A DNA stretch of 64,000 nt. Source: Actinomyces gerencseriae DSM 6844 (GTDB taxonomy: Bacteria > Actinomycetota > Actinomycetes > Actinomycetales > Actinomycetaceae). The notes under the pieces were generated by a model, which was given only the letters and a program-made list of their open reading frames with translations, did not search any database and was not told where the DNA came from. Positions 37,979-46,988 of this stretch are shown here, one piece after another; position 1 is the first letter of the stretch; each line of letters opens with the position of its first letter. Position numbers and translations under genes: made by a program. Location: the NCBI RefSeq assembly GCF_000429265.1, contig NZ_KE386873.1:45831-109830 (forward strand). The letters run 5' to 3'.

Positions 37979-38848
37979 ATGCACCTCCCCCACTCCTTTC
38001 GACGGCTCGCCATGACTGCGGTCGTCCCGGTCCTCATCGGCACCGCCGTCGGCTCGCCGGCCGCGGCCACGTCCACCCCGAGCCCCGACTCGGACGGCTC
38101 CTACAGCTTCTCCGTCACGATCACCGAGGAGAGCCTCGTCGATGTGGATGCCACGGTCAAGGGCAAGCAGGTTGATTCAATGAACTGCGATACCGACGAC
38201 ATAGAGGATAGATTCAGCTCCAGTGTCAAGGTCCAGGCCAAGCTGGACTCCAAGAACGACACGTGCACGCTCAAGGCGAGCGGCATGACCGTCAGGGAGT
38301 TCAACAACTACTTCAGCGCAACGATCGAGCACGATAACGAGACCTTCTCCTACGAGGATCACTCATATCTCACCCGCTTCGACGAGGCGGAGATCTCGGT
38401 GACCTTCCCGGGCAAGGTCTCGCGGGTCTCCGGCGGTGGCAAGCGCTCGGGGAGCACCGCCACGTGGAAGAACGCCGAGAACGAGACCGCCACTATCGAG
38501 GCCATGGGGGCCGACCACGGCACGCCGCCATACCCCGCCATCATCATCGGCATTCTGATGGTCTTCGCGGCCGTCGGCGGACTGTCCTACTACCTCCTCG
38601 TCGTGCGCAAGAGGAAGCAGACGGCCTACGCCGGCCTCCCCATGAATCCCGGCGCGCCCCAGCCCGGTTACGCCCAGCCGGGCGCGCCCCAGCCCGGTTA
38701 CGCCCAGCCCGGCGCGCCCCAGCCCGGTTACGCCCAGCCCGGCACGCCGCAGCCCGGTTACGCCCAGCCCGGTCAGCCCGGCACGCCGTTACCGCCCGCC
38801 CCGGCCCAGCCGACCGCACCGCCACCGCCCGACCCCGGTCAGGCCTGA
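37979..38848 (+). CDS. LppM-like membrane protein 4
   Basis: 289 residues. Signal peptide (VGSPAAAT), domain opening YSFSVTITEESLVDVDATVK, signature SVTFPGKVSRVSGGGKRSGS then TATWKNAEN, helix AIIIGILMVFAAVGGLSYYL and a tail of four near-perfect PQPGYAQPGA/T repeats (27-bp DNA units, about 38652-38770). Tail length is likely to vary by slippage. Leaderless-type TAGAGT box 8 bases before the ATG. Confidence 0.7.
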   Translation: MHLPHSFRRLAMTAVVPVLIGTAVGSPAAATSTPSPDSDGSYSFSVTITEESLVDVDATVKGKQVDSMNCDTDDIEDRFSSSVKVQAKLDSKNDTCTLKASGMTVREFNNYFSATIEHDNETFSYEDHSYLTRFDEAEISVTFPGKVSRVSGGGKRSGSTATWKNAENETATIEAMGADHGTPPYPAIIIGILMVFAAVGGLSYYLLVVRKRKQTAYAGLPMNPGAPQPGYAQPGAPQPGYAQPGAPQPGYAQPGTPQPGYAQPGQPGTPLPPAPAQPTAPPPPDPGQA

Positions 38849-38960
38849 GTCGGGCGGATCCGAGGCTCCCGCCGGGACCGGACGGACGAACCCCGGCGCG
38901 GCCGCCCGACACCCCGAGATGTCGAGCCGCCGGGCATGAGCCCCGGCATAAACTGCGGGG

Positions 38961-39626
38961 ATGAGCTCCCTCATCAGACCATCCCGCACCGCTCTAACAG
39001 CGCTCGCACTGTGCGCGCTCGCACTGGTCGGCATCGTCCCCACCTCCGCGGCCGACATGCTGGACCCGCAGTTGAAGGCGAGCTATGAGTTCACGATTCA
39101 TAAGGAGGAGACAGTCGACCTCACCGCGACGATGACCGCCGCCGGGCTGTCGGACGACAACTTCTCCCAGTTCTGCAAGAAGGAGAACTTCCCCACCTTC
39201 GAGGGCGCGACCCCGGACACCGTTGAGCAGATCGAGCAGGACGGGAAGCCGGCGTGCAGAATCTCGGTCGCGAACCTGTCGCCGGATGAGATGTCGAGCG
39301 TCACCTGGTCGGTGACCCACGAGGACGGCCGCTTCACCTTCTCCGCGACGACCTACGCCGATCTCGATGACACCACGATGACCGTGAACTTCCCGACCAG
39401 AGTCGCACAGGCCAACGCGGACGGGACGATCAACGGGAGCAGCGTGACGTGGACCGGGCTCGCCAGCAACACGGCGATCGAGGCCACGGCCAAGGACTCC
39501 TCGGGACCGCCCTGGATGTGGATCATCGCCGGCGTCGCGGCCGTCATCGTCGTCGGGGGCGGCGCAGCACTGGCCATCGTGCTGCGCTCCCGCGGGAGGA
39601 AGCCGGGCGGGCGACTGAATCAGTAG
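38961..39626 (+). CDS. LppM-like membrane protein 5
   Basis: 221 residues, the shortest of the five. Signal peptide (VGIVPTSAADM), YEFTIHKEETVDLTATMTA, signature TVNFPTRVAQANADGTINGS then SVTWTGLAS, helix MWIIAGVAAVIVVGGGAALA and only a short basic tail without QPG repeats. TAAACT lies 6 bases before the ATG. Last member of the array. Confidence 0.7.
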   Translation: MSSLIRPSRTALTALALCALALVGIVPTSAADMLDPQLKASYEFTIHKEETVDLTATMTAAGLSDDNFSQFCKKENFPTFEGATPDTVEQIEQDGKPACRISVANLSPDEMSSVTWSVTHEDGRFTFSATTYADLDDTTMTVNFPTRVAQANADGTINGSSVTWTGLASNTAIEATAKDSSGPPWMWIIAGVAAVIVVGGGAALAIVLRSRGRKPGGRLNQ

Positions 39627-39661
39627 GCGATCGGAAGCCGAATCAGGCGGAGCGCGTCCAT

Positions 39662-39696
39662 GCGGCGGCCCGGCGCCCGATGCGCCGGGCCGCCGC
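39662..39696. terminator. Bidirectional terminator hairpin
   Basis: GCGGCGGCCCGGCGC and its exact complement, with loop CCGAT, lie between the convergent LppM-like gene 5 and purA. Confidence 0.75.
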
Positions 39697-39780
39697 CGCG
39701 CGACGCATCATGACGCCGGCGGCCCGTCGTCGTGATGCCGGCGCGCCGATGGGTCCTTCCGGGTCCTTCCCGCGGCCGCC

Positions 39781-41067
39781 TCAGCCGAGCAGCGCGTGGC
39801 GCGTGATCGTGGCCTCCCGTCCCGGACCGACACCGATCGCGGACACCCGCGTGCGGGCGAGCTCCTCGATGCGCAGCACGTAGTCGCGGGCGGCGCGCGG
39901 CAGGTCGGAGAAGTCGCGCGCCCCGGTGATGTCCTCGCTCCAGCCGGGCATCTCCTCGTAGATCGGCCGGGCATGGTGGAAGTCCGTCTGGGTCAGCGGC
40001 ATCTCGTCGGTGCGCGCGCCGTCGATGTCGTAGGCGACGCACACCGGGATGGTCTCGTGACCGGTTAGGACGTCGAGCTTGGTCATGACCAGGTCGGTGA
40101 GCCCGTTGACGCGGGCCGCGTAGCGTGTGACGACGGCGTCGTGCCAGCCGCAGCGGCGAGGGCGGCCCGTGGTCACGCCGTACTCCCCGCCCTCGGAGCG
40201 CAGGCGCTCGCCCATGGCATCGGTGAGCTCGGTGGGGAAGGGCCCCTCACCGACGCGAGTGGTGTAGGCCTTGACGACGCCGACGACGGAGTCGATGCGG
40301 GTCGGCCCGACCCCGGTGCCGGTGCAGGCGCCGCCGGCCGTGGGGTTGGAGGAGGTGACGAAAGGGTAGGTGCCGTGGTCGATGTCGAGCATGGTGGCCT
40401 GACCGGCCTCGAACAGGACGGTCCGGCCCTTATCGAGGGCGTCGTTGAGGACCAGGGAGCAGTCGATCATCATGGGGCGCACGCGGTCGGCGTAGGCCAG
40501 GAGCCCGTCGGCGACCTCATCGGGGTCGATGGCCGGGCGGTTGAAGATCTTGAGGAAAAGGCCGTTCTTCTGGTCGAGTGCGGAACGGATCTTCTGACGC
40601 AGGATCGACTCGTCGAAGAGATCCTGGACGCGCAGGCCCACGCGATTCATCTTGTCCGCGTACGTGGGTCCGATCCCCCGCCCCGTGGTGCCCAGCCGGC
40701 GGGCACCGAGGAAGCGCTCGGTGGTGCGGTCCAGCACCCGGTTGTAGGAGGGGATGAGGTGGGCGCCGGCCGAGATGCGCAGGGACGAGACGTCCTTGCC
40801 GCGCGCCTCGACCTCGGCGATCTCGCTGAAGAGCACGTCGAGGTCCACCACGACGCCATTGCCGATGATCGGGACGACGCGGGGGGTCAGCACACCCGCC
40901 GGCAGGAGATGGAGGGCGAAGGCCTCGCCGTCGATGACGACGGTGTGGCCGGCATTGTTGCCGCCATTGAATTTGACGACGTAGTCGACGTCCTGGCCGA
41001 GCTGGTCGGTCGCCTTGCCCTTCCCCTCGTCCCCCCACTGAGTCCCGACGACGACGACGGCTGGCAT
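39781..41067 (-). CDS. purA: Adenylosuccinate synthetase
   Basis: 428 residues, normal length. It converts IMP, aspartate and GTP to adenylosuccinate. Signatures: [19 protein letters not shown] (P-loop region, 4-22), [49 protein letters not shown] and [18 protein letters not shown] precedes the ATG. Monocistronic, ending in a strong hairpin. Completes the AMP branch for the pur genes elsewhere in the window. Confidence 0.97.
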   Translation of the reverse strand: MPAVVVVGTQWGDEGKGKATDQLGQDVDYVVKFNGGNNAGHTVVIDGEAFALHLLPAGVLTPRVVPIIGNGVVVDLDVLFSEIAEVEARGKDVSSLRISAGAHLIPSYNRVLDRTTERFLGARRLGTTGRGIGPTYADKMNRVGLRVQDLFDESILRQKIRSALDQKNGLFLKIFNRPAIDPDEVADGLLAYADRVRPMMIDCSLVLNDALDKGRTVLFEAGQATMLDIDHGTYPFVTSSNPTAGGACTGTGVGPTRIDSVVGVVKAYTTRVGEGPFPTELTDAMGERLRSEGGEYGVTTGRPRRCGWHDAVVTRYAARVNGLTDLVMTKLDVLTGHETIPVCVAYDIDGARTDEMPLTQTDFHHARPIYEEMPGWSEDITGARDFSDLPRAARDYVLRIEELARTRVSAIGVGPGREATITRHALLG

Positions 41068-41151
41068 GGGCTTCTCCCCTGTTGTGACGGCAGCGCGGAA
41101 GCACCCGCACCGCGCACCAGCCTACCCGAGAGCGCCGCGCCCATGGGGTGC

Positions 41152-41240
41152 GAACGGTCCGCGCCCCGCGGGACGGCGCCTGCCGCCGCATTGCCGCCGA
41201 GCAGCAACTCCGGAACGGTCCGCGCCCCGCGGGACGGCGC
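41152..41240. repeat. 28-bp direct repeat pair, 61 bp apart
   Basis: GAACGGTCCGCGCCCCGCGG with GACGGCGC occurs exactly at 41152-41179 and 41213-41240, between purA and the TetR gene. Confidence 0.95.
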
Positions 41241-41370
41241 GCGCGGAGCACGCCTGCTCGTCGTCGCCGATCCGGACGCCGCCGGACGACTCGCGGAGCG
41301 GGCCCGGGATATGACGACCCGCGGAATGGAGCCGGGATACCCGGTCTTGACGGGGCCGAACAGGAACCAT

Positions 41371-41397
41371 AACATCGTTACTGTAGATAACGACGTT
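41371..41397. promoter_or_regulatory. TetR-type operator
   Basis: AACATCGTTA and TAACGACGTT are inverted arms (one mismatch) around a 7-base centre, 17 bases upstream of the TetR start. The symmetry extends weakly outward. It overlaps a likely -10 region (GTAGATAAC), so autorepression of the regulator-esterase operon is expected. Confidence 0.75.
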
Positions 41398-41413
41398 ATT
41401 GACCAGGATCTCC

Positions 41414-42133
41414 ATGAGTCGCAGTTCCGAGCAGACCAGGGCGCGCATCCTGGATGCGGCTATCGCCGAGTTCCGACACCGCGGGTACGCGGGGGCGAGC
41501 CTGCGCCGCATCGCCTCCGCCGCCCATGCGACCACCGGCGCCATCTACAACCACTTCGGGAGCAAAGAGGGACTGTTCGACGCACTCGTGGGCGAGTCCG
41601 CGGAGCGACTCGTCTCGGCGTGGGCCGCCGGCAGGACGGGGAGCGGCTCCGGTGGCCCTGGCCCCGCGACCGGTCCCGGCGGTGGCCGGGGCGAGACGGC
41701 CCCCGGATCCGATGGCGGTGCTGCCGACTCGGAGGCGCTCGCGCACTCAGTCGGCCGCACCAACGACCTCCTCGCTCTCATCTACGACGACCTCGACATC
41801 TTCGAGCTCCTCCTGTGCCATGCGACGGGAAGCCGCTACGAGCACTTCCCCGAGCAGCTGGTGCGGATCGAGGAGGAGGCCTACCGCAGCCTGCCCGGGC
41901 TGACGGACTCGCCGGCTGACCGGCTCTTCGCGCACTCATTGGCCTCCAACGGCCTCGAGGCGCTGCGCGCCGCGGTCGATCACGGCCTGACCCGGCAGGA
42001 GGCCCGGCAGTACATGGACCGGGTGACGCGCTTCCGTCTCAGCGGCTGGGCCGGACTCCTGGCTCAGTCCCCCAGCGCCCCGCCCGCCCCCGGCACTTCC
42101 CCCGACGATCCTCGGACAGGAGAGCGCTCATGA
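41414..42133 (+). CDS. TetR/AcrR-family transcriptional regulator
   Basis: 239 residues from ATG 41414 (AGGA upstream). N-terminal HTH: TRARILDAAIAEFRHRGYAG, SLRRIASAAHATTGAIYNHF, GSKEGLFDALVG. A Gly/Ser/Pro-rich stretch (GSGSGGPGPATGPGGGRG, about 77-94) is inserted between the DNA-binding and ligand domains, longer than usual. It overlaps the esterase gene by four bases (ATGA), so it probably controls that gene and itself through the palindrome at 41371-41397. Confidence 0.92.
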   Translation: MSRSSEQTRARILDAAIAEFRHRGYAGASLRRIASAAHATTGAIYNHFGSKEGLFDALVGESAERLVSAWAAGRTGSGSGGPGPATGPGGGRGETAPGSDGGAADSEALAHSVGRTNDLLALIYDDLDIFELLLCHATGSRYEHFPEQLVRIEEEAYRSLPGLTDSPADRLFAHSLASNGLEALRAAVDHGLTRQEARQYMDRVTRFRLSGWAGLLAQSPSAPPAPGTSPDDPRTGERS

Positions 42134-43635
42134 TCCTCAGCACCGCCCTGGGACGCCTCACCGCGCAGCAGGTGGGACGCACGCGGACCGGGTCCCCCGT
42201 GATGAGAATCCTCGGCATCCCCTACGCGCGGGCCAGGAGATTCCGCTCCCCCGTCCCCGTCGGCGCTCCGTCCGGACAGGCCCCGGTCAACTCCGGCCTG
42301 GGCCACTGCTTCCCGCAGCGCCTCGTGCCCGGGGCCGTCAACATCGCTCTGCGTCACTTCCAATTGCGCCCGGAATGGCAGCCGCGCCACGACGTGATGG
42401 GCGAGGACTCCCTGCGGGTCAATGTCTGGACATCCGGAACCAGCGCACCCAAGCCCGTCCTCGTGCTCATCCACGGCGGGGACTGCGGCTCCGGGACGCT
42501 GCCGGTCTACGACGGCACGCACCTGGCCGAGCAGGGCATCGTCGTCGTCACGGTCACGTACCGCATCGGTGCACTCGGGCACCTGCACGTCGTCGACGGC
42601 GATCGGGTGAGCTGCGACCGCGGCCTGCTGGACCAGCAGATGGCGCTGCGATGGGTACGGGAGAATATCGGGGAGCTGGGCGGGGATCCGGACAGCATCA
42701 CCCTCCTCGGGCACTGCGGAGGCGCCCAGTACGCCCTCTACCAGGCCCTCAACCCGGACAACGTCGGCCTGTTCCACCGGCTCATCCTGTGCAGCGGCCA
42801 GAGGGCCGCACCCGTACCGCTGGACCCCGATGACGAGCGCAGAGCCTTCGCGGACCTCCTGTCCGACAACCGTTTGTCGAGCTATCGGGAGCTGGTGGGA
42901 CTACCGATCGAACGCCTGCTGCGCTTGCGGATGCCCCGGGCGAGTCTGTCCACCACCATGGACCGCCCCTTCTTCTCCACCGACCCGCGCGTCGTCCTGC
43001 ACGACGGCGCCTTTCCCCGCCTGCCCGTCCTGATCGGGACCACGGCGGACGAGTTCTCGATGATCGAGATGCCCATGTGGTACAGGCGCATGGGCATCGC
43101 GACCCGAAGCCGGGATCTCACCCGGAGAATCAAGGAGGTCTACGGGCAGCACGGCGAGCGCATCGCCGCCGAGGTGCGGGAGGAAGCGGAGAGCGTCGTC
43201 GACCTCCAGATCCGGATGATGGAGCTTGTCGTCTTCCACGGAGCGGCTTTGAACCTCATGGACCGGTTCTCCCGATTCACCACGGTCTACGGGTATCGTT
43301 TCGAGGGCGTGCCCAGGGTGTACGGCGGACGACCCGGCTCCTACCACGGCGCCGAGGTGGTGTTCCTCTTCGGCACGCTCGACCGGATGCGCGTCCCGGT
43401 GACCGCGGAGAATCGCGCCGTCGTCGAGCGGGTCCAGAGGGACTGGCTCGCCTTCATGCGCAACGGCGAGATCCCCGACCGCCCGGTCTTCGAGCCGGAG
43501 TCCAGCCGCATCACCCGCTACTGCGACGACGGCGGGGTCCGCACGGCCGCGTTCCCGCACGCGGGTCTGCTGCGGAGTCTGGAGGGGACAGGACTATCCA
43601 CCGACGTGGTGAACGCCTACATGCGGCGTCGGTGA
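42130..43635 (+). CDS. Type B carboxylesterase-like protein with Cys at the nucleophile
   Basis: 501 residues. Overall match to the carboxylesterase family: ILGIPYARARRFRSPV, EDSLRVNVWT, VLIHGGDCGSGTL (oxyanion loop, usually HGGGF), RWVRENIGELGGDPDSITLL, then GHCGGAQYAL, where family members have GESAG. Catalytic Ser is thus Cys (about residue 197). The other triad members look kept: TTADEFSMIE (Glu) and YHGAEVVFLFG (His). It could be a Cys hydrolase, a transferase or inactive. Coupled to the TetR gene. Confidence 0.85.
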   Translation: MILSTALGRLTAQQVGRTRTGSPVMRILGIPYARARRFRSPVPVGAPSGQAPVNSGLGHCFPQRLVPGAVNIALRHFQLRPEWQPRHDVMGEDSLRVNVWTSGTSAPKPVLVLIHGGDCGSGTLPVYDGTHLAEQGIVVVTVTYRIGALGHLHVVDGDRVSCDRGLLDQQMALRWVRENIGELGGDPDSITLLGHCGGAQYALYQALNPDNVGLFHRLILCSGQRAAPVPLDPDDERRAFADLLSDNRLSSYRELVGLPIERLLRLRMPRASLSTTMDRPFFSTDPRVVLHDGAFPRLPVLIGTTADEFSMIEMPMWYRRMGIATRSRDLTRRIKEVYGQHGERIAAEVREEAESVVDLQIRMMELVVFHGAALNLMDRFSRFTTVYGYRFEGVPRVYGGRPGSYHGAEVVFLFGTLDRMRVPVTAENRAVVERVQRDWLAFMRNGEIPDRPVFEPESSRITRYCDDGGVRTAAFPHAGLLRSLEGTGLSTDVVNAYMRRR

Positions 43636-43708
43636 GAAGGCGGGAGAAGCGCGTCGGGCGGCCGATCGGGCCGGCTCGTCCGCGGGAGGCGGCTCTCGCC
43701 GCTCCTCG

Positions 43709-43730
43709 GAGGCCGGGTCTCCCCGGCCTC
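43709..43730. terminator. Hairpin between convergent genes
   Basis: GAGGCCGGG, loop TCTC, CCCGGCCTC: a perfect 9-bp stem between the esterase and the minus-strand membrane-protein gene, touching the stop codon of the latter. Confidence 0.5.
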
Positions 43731-45033
43731 AGCCCGGCATAGGCCTCAGCCCGGCACGGGCCTCGAAGACCTCGCGCTCGCGCTGCCAGTCGGCGAACCG
43801 CAGAGGAATGTAGCGACCGGACTCCCGGGTGGCGCCGTTGGCCGTACCCCAGCGCCAGATCTCCTCGCACTGCGACGCGGCCAGCGCCTCACGCCGTGCG
43901 AACCCACCCCGGCCACCGCCGGTACCCGGCAGAGGAACGGCACGCCCGCCGCCGTCCACCATGAAGACCCGATCCCCCGCCACGTACAGGCTGGAGCGGG
44001 ACCCGGGCCACGGGTACTCCTTCCAGCCCGCACGAATCGCTCCACGGTCCACGATGGTTTTCCGGAAGAACCGGCGCATTCTGACCAGAGGAGTCATCAC
44101 ACCGGCCAGCCCCAGAACCAGGCCTCCGAGTCCGATGAGCACAGTCTTGGTGTCCCCTCCGGGCTGATGCAGGGCCAGGACCCCGATCACGCCGAAAACC
44201 ACTCCCGCGCAGAGGAGGAGCAGGCCGCCGTCGAACAGGAACTCCCGCACCCGACGCCACGCGGGAGCGCCGTAGATCAGAGGCCCGCTCGCCGCGCTCC
44301 GAGCGGCTTGGATACTCCGGGCATTCCGGGACGCCTCCGCCAACTCCGGCTCCGCCCGCACGGTCCCGACGTCGGGGACGATCCACCCCTGGCCGACTGC
44401 GAAGGCCCAGATCCCCTCCAGGGCGAAGCGGGCCCTGGTGACGCAGTCCTTGCTGAAGAACCGGAAGGTCCCGCCGAAGATGCATCCCGGCATCCTCATG
44501 ACGTCGTCGGGCCCGCCGTTGACCAGCATAAGCCGACATACTCTGTAATGAAATGAGGACTCCGAGGACTCCGGATTCGATAAATCGATCTCACGCTCCG
44601 AGAGGGCGAATCCCGAGCGCGTGGCCGGCCACGGCCGCCTCTCCGTGCGGAACAGGCGGCGCATGTCGATGCCGTGGGCGCTCAGAACCGTCCGGCACCG
44701 CAGCACGCCGGCCCCCCACAGCAGTATTGGGAGATTCACGAAGAAAAGAAGAAAAAGGGAGAAAACGGTAAGAGAATCCAGGGCGGTCCGTCCCGTGATC
44801 AGACCAACCAGCCACGGAATGGTGAACAACTGGATGAAGGCGGTGTGGAGCACAACGATCCCCGCGACGACCCGTGCCGCGATCGACCGGCGCCGGATGA
44901 GTCGGGGTCCCGTCGCGCCGCTCGTCTTCACCCGCGCCCAGCTCCTCAGGAAGGAGTCGAGGGCCTGCGGGGCGACATGGGGAGGAGTCCACCCCACGCC
45001 GTCTGCTTCCGGGAAATCAGCACTCCATTCCAT
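43729..45033 (-). CDS. Membrane protein, paralogue of the gene at 31.6 kb
   Basis: 434 residues. Same plan as the 31.6-kb gene: membrane hairpin (VVAGIVVLHTAFIQLFTIPW, SLTVFSLFLLFFVNLPILLW), soluble module with RTVLSAHGIDMRRLFRTERR, RMPGCIFGG and GQGWIVPD, second hairpin (GGLLLLCAGVVFGVIGVLAL, IGLGGLVLGLAGVMTPLV), then KTIVDRGAIRAGWKEYPWPG and GATRESGRYIPLRFADWQRE. PH-like repeats are suspected from the conserved spacing. Function is unknown. Confidence 0.75.
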   Translation of the reverse strand: MEWSADFPEADGVGWTPPHVAPQALDSFLRSWARVKTSGATGPRLIRRRSIAARVVAGIVVLHTAFIQLFTIPWLVGLITGRTALDSLTVFSLFLLFFVNLPILLWGAGVLRCRTVLSAHGIDMRRLFRTERRPWPATRSGFALSEREIDLSNPESSESSFHYRVCRLMLVNGGPDDVMRMPGCIFGGTFRFFSKDCVTRARFALEGIWAFAVGQGWIVPDVGTVRAEPELAEASRNARSIQAARSAASGPLIYGAPAWRRVREFLFDGGLLLLCAGVVFGVIGVLALHQPGGDTKTVLIGLGGLVLGLAGVMTPLVRMRRFFRKTIVDRGAIRAGWKEYPWPGSRSSLYVAGDRVFMVDGGGRAVPLPGTGGGRGGFARREALAASQCEEIWRWGTANGATRESGRYIPLRFADWQREREVFEARAGLRPMPG

Positions 45034-45426
45034 ATCGTTCTCCGTGAATAGTCGCTCGTCGGCCAGGAGATCCCGAACGGGCGCGGACCAGATTCATGTG
45101 TAAGACCCGAACGGGGTGCCCCACCGCCCTATTCCGGCGGTCGCACAATCGGGACCCGCTGGCCCCATGACTCATCCGTCCATTCCGGTCAGTCATCACT
45201 GTATCCTGATACGCACCCGATGGTTCGGCGCGGCGATGGGGACCGCTCCCCGAATGCGGGGCGCACCCCCGGCATTCGGCTCCGGGCGACCATCCGGGCC
45301 CGATAGGTCCCCGAATGCGGGGCGCGCCCGACGACGATCTTGACGGCCCGGCCCGCCCGTCGCGCTCGCTCTCCGGGCGCGGGTCGCGCCTCTCCACCCG
45401 ATTGCAGCGGCGGACCACCGGTTCGG

Positions 45427-45524
45427 ACCGATCTCAGTGCGGAACCGAACCGATCTCAGTGCGGAACCGAACCGATCTCAGTGCGGAACTGAACCGATCT
45501 CGAGCCGGAACCGGACCGAACTCG
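45427..45524. repeat. Five-copy 22-bp-period array (inverted orientation)
   Basis: GATCTC (last copy GAACTC) starts at 45430, 45452, 45474, 45496 and 45518, exactly 22 bp apart, in ACCGATCTCAGTGCGGAAC units. This is the complement of the GAGATCGGT family at 4451 and 29875. Confidence 0.95.
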
Positions 45525-45540
45525 ACGCGAGCCGGCACGG

Positions 45541-45582
45541 CACTGCCCCGGCACCCGCTGTGCGGCGGGTGCCGGGGCAGTG
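45541..45582 (-). terminator. Hairpin terminator of fba
   Basis: CACTGCCCCGGCACCCGC pairs perfectly over 18 bp with its complement around TGTGCG, about 70 bp after the fba stop. Confidence 0.8.
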
Positions 45583-45652
45583 AGGAACCAGCGAGGACGC
45601 CGACGGCCGCGGGCCGGTCAGCCTCGGGCCGCTCCCCTGACGGGGACGGGGG

Positions 45653-46702
45653 TCACTTGGCCGCGGAGCCGACGGAGCCGAGGCGCTCGCAGGCCTCGAC
45701 AACACGGGCGGCCATGCCCTTCTCGGCGGCCTTGCCCCAGGCGCGCGGGTCGTAGGCCTTCTTGGAGCCGACCTCTCCGTCGATCTTGAGCACGCCGTCG
45801 TAGTTCTTGAACATGTGGTCCGCGACCGGGCGCGTGAAGGCGTACTGGGTGTCGGTGTCCACGTTCATCTTGATGACGCCGTTGCGCACGGCCGTGGCGA
45901 TCTCCTCCGCGGTGGAGCCGGAGCCGCCGTGCATGACGAGGTCGAACGGGGAGGACTTGTCCCCGACCTTGGTCTGGAGCCGGTCGCCGAGGCGCCCCGC
46001 GACCTCGTCCTGGATCTCGCCGAGGAGCTCAGGGCGGAGCTTGACGTGGCCGGGCTTGTAGGCGCCGTGCACGTTGCCGAAGGTCAGCGCCGTGGTGTAG
46101 CGGCCGTTCTCGCCCAGGCCGAGGGCCTCGACGGCGGCCCACGCGTCGTCGGCCGTGGTGTAGAGGTTGGCGTTCTCCTCGCCCTTGATGCCGTCCTCCT
46201 CGCCGCCGACGGCGCCGATCTCGATCTCGAGAATGGTGTTGGCCTTCTTGCTCATGGCCAGCAGCTCGACGGCGAGCTTGATGTTGTCGTCGAGGGACTC
46301 GGCGGAGCCGTCCCACATGTGGGACTGGAAGGCTGTGGGCTCGCCGCGCTTGGCCTGCTCGATCTCGATCTCGAGCAGGGGCTTGAGCCAGGTGTCGACG
46401 AGCTTGCGCGGGCAGTGGTCGGTGTGGAGGGCAACGATCCCCGGGTAGAGGTCGGCGACCGTGTACGCGTAGGCGGACAGGGCGAGGGAGCCCTTGACGC
46501 GGTCGGCCCGCGAGGAGCCGGACCAGTATGCGGCACCGCCGTTGGAGACCTGGATGATGCCGTCGGACTCGGCGTCGGCGAAGCCCTGGAGGGCGGCGGA
46601 GAGAGTCTGCGACGAGGTGACGTTGATCGCGGGGATGGCGTACTTGCCGGCCTTCGCGCGATCAAGCATATCGGCGTAGGACTCCGGGGTTGCAATAGCC
46701 AC
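45653..46702 (-). CDS. fba: Class II fructose-bisphosphate aldolase
   Basis: 349 residues from GTG 46702, chosen because AGGAGG lies 6 bases upstream and VAIATPESYADML matches the family N-terminus. Zinc-dependent aldolase of glycolysis and gluconeogenesis. Key segments are YAIPAINVTSSQTL, VALHTDHCPRKLVD (metal His and catalytic Asp), HMWDGSAESLDDNI, EIEIGAVGGEEDG, GNVHGAYKPG (His) and VMHGGSGSTAEEI (His). Monocistronic with a strong terminator. Confidence 0.96.
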   Translation of the reverse strand: MAIATPESYADMLDRAKAGKYAIPAINVTSSQTLSAALQGFADAESDGIIQVSNGGAAYWSGSSRADRVKGSLALSAYAYTVADLYPGIVALHTDHCPRKLVDTWLKPLLEIEIEQAKRGEPTAFQSHMWDGSAESLDDNIKLAVELLAMSKKANTILEIEIGAVGGEEDGIKGEENANLYTTADDAWAAVEALGLGENGRYTTALTFGNVHGAYKPGHVKLRPELLGEIQDEVAGRLGDRLQTKVGDKSSPFDLVMHGGSGSTAEEIATAVRNGVIKMNVDTDTQYAFTRPVADHMFKNYDGVLKIDGEVGSKKAYDPRAWGKAAEKGMAARVVEACERLGSVGSAAK

Positions 46703-46850
46703 TGTGTGCCTCCTGATAGTCAGTGAATGGGCAGTGGTGTGTTCTCGATTCTTCCACGGATCGGGGCGACCGGGTACCGGATCATGGTCCCGGATCGGCC
46801 GCGCGCCGGGCACGGCCGGTGGTCACGCGCTCCACTCTGAGCGATACTCC

Positions 46851-46877
46851 TTAGCACTCTCCGGTCAAGAGTGCCAG
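46851..46877 (+). promoter_or_regulatory. CIRCE operator (HrcA site)
   Basis: TTAGCACTC, nine bases, GAGTGCCAG: matches the CIRCE consensus TTAGCACTC-N9-GAGTGCTAA at 16 of 18 positions. It lies about 110 bp upstream of the Hsp20 gene and so probably places it under HrcA heat-shock repression. Confidence 0.9.
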
Positions 46878-46988
46878 AATCGAGGTGTCCGGAAGGGGCG
46901 CGGGAAGCGCCCTTCCGGTGCTGCTCCGGACGGTCCGGCGCAGTGACCGCATGAGAGACCGCATAGAAACCGCATGGAGATGGTTGAC

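Larger units (their letters stand above)
45034..45652. other. Intergenic region with repeats before the PH-like gene
   Basis: 619 bp. Contains a TCCCCGAATGCGGGGCGC direct pair (45247, 45308; each copy a hairpin), five inverted 22-bp units (45427-45524) and the fba terminator hairpin. No gene is supportable. Confidence 0.65.
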
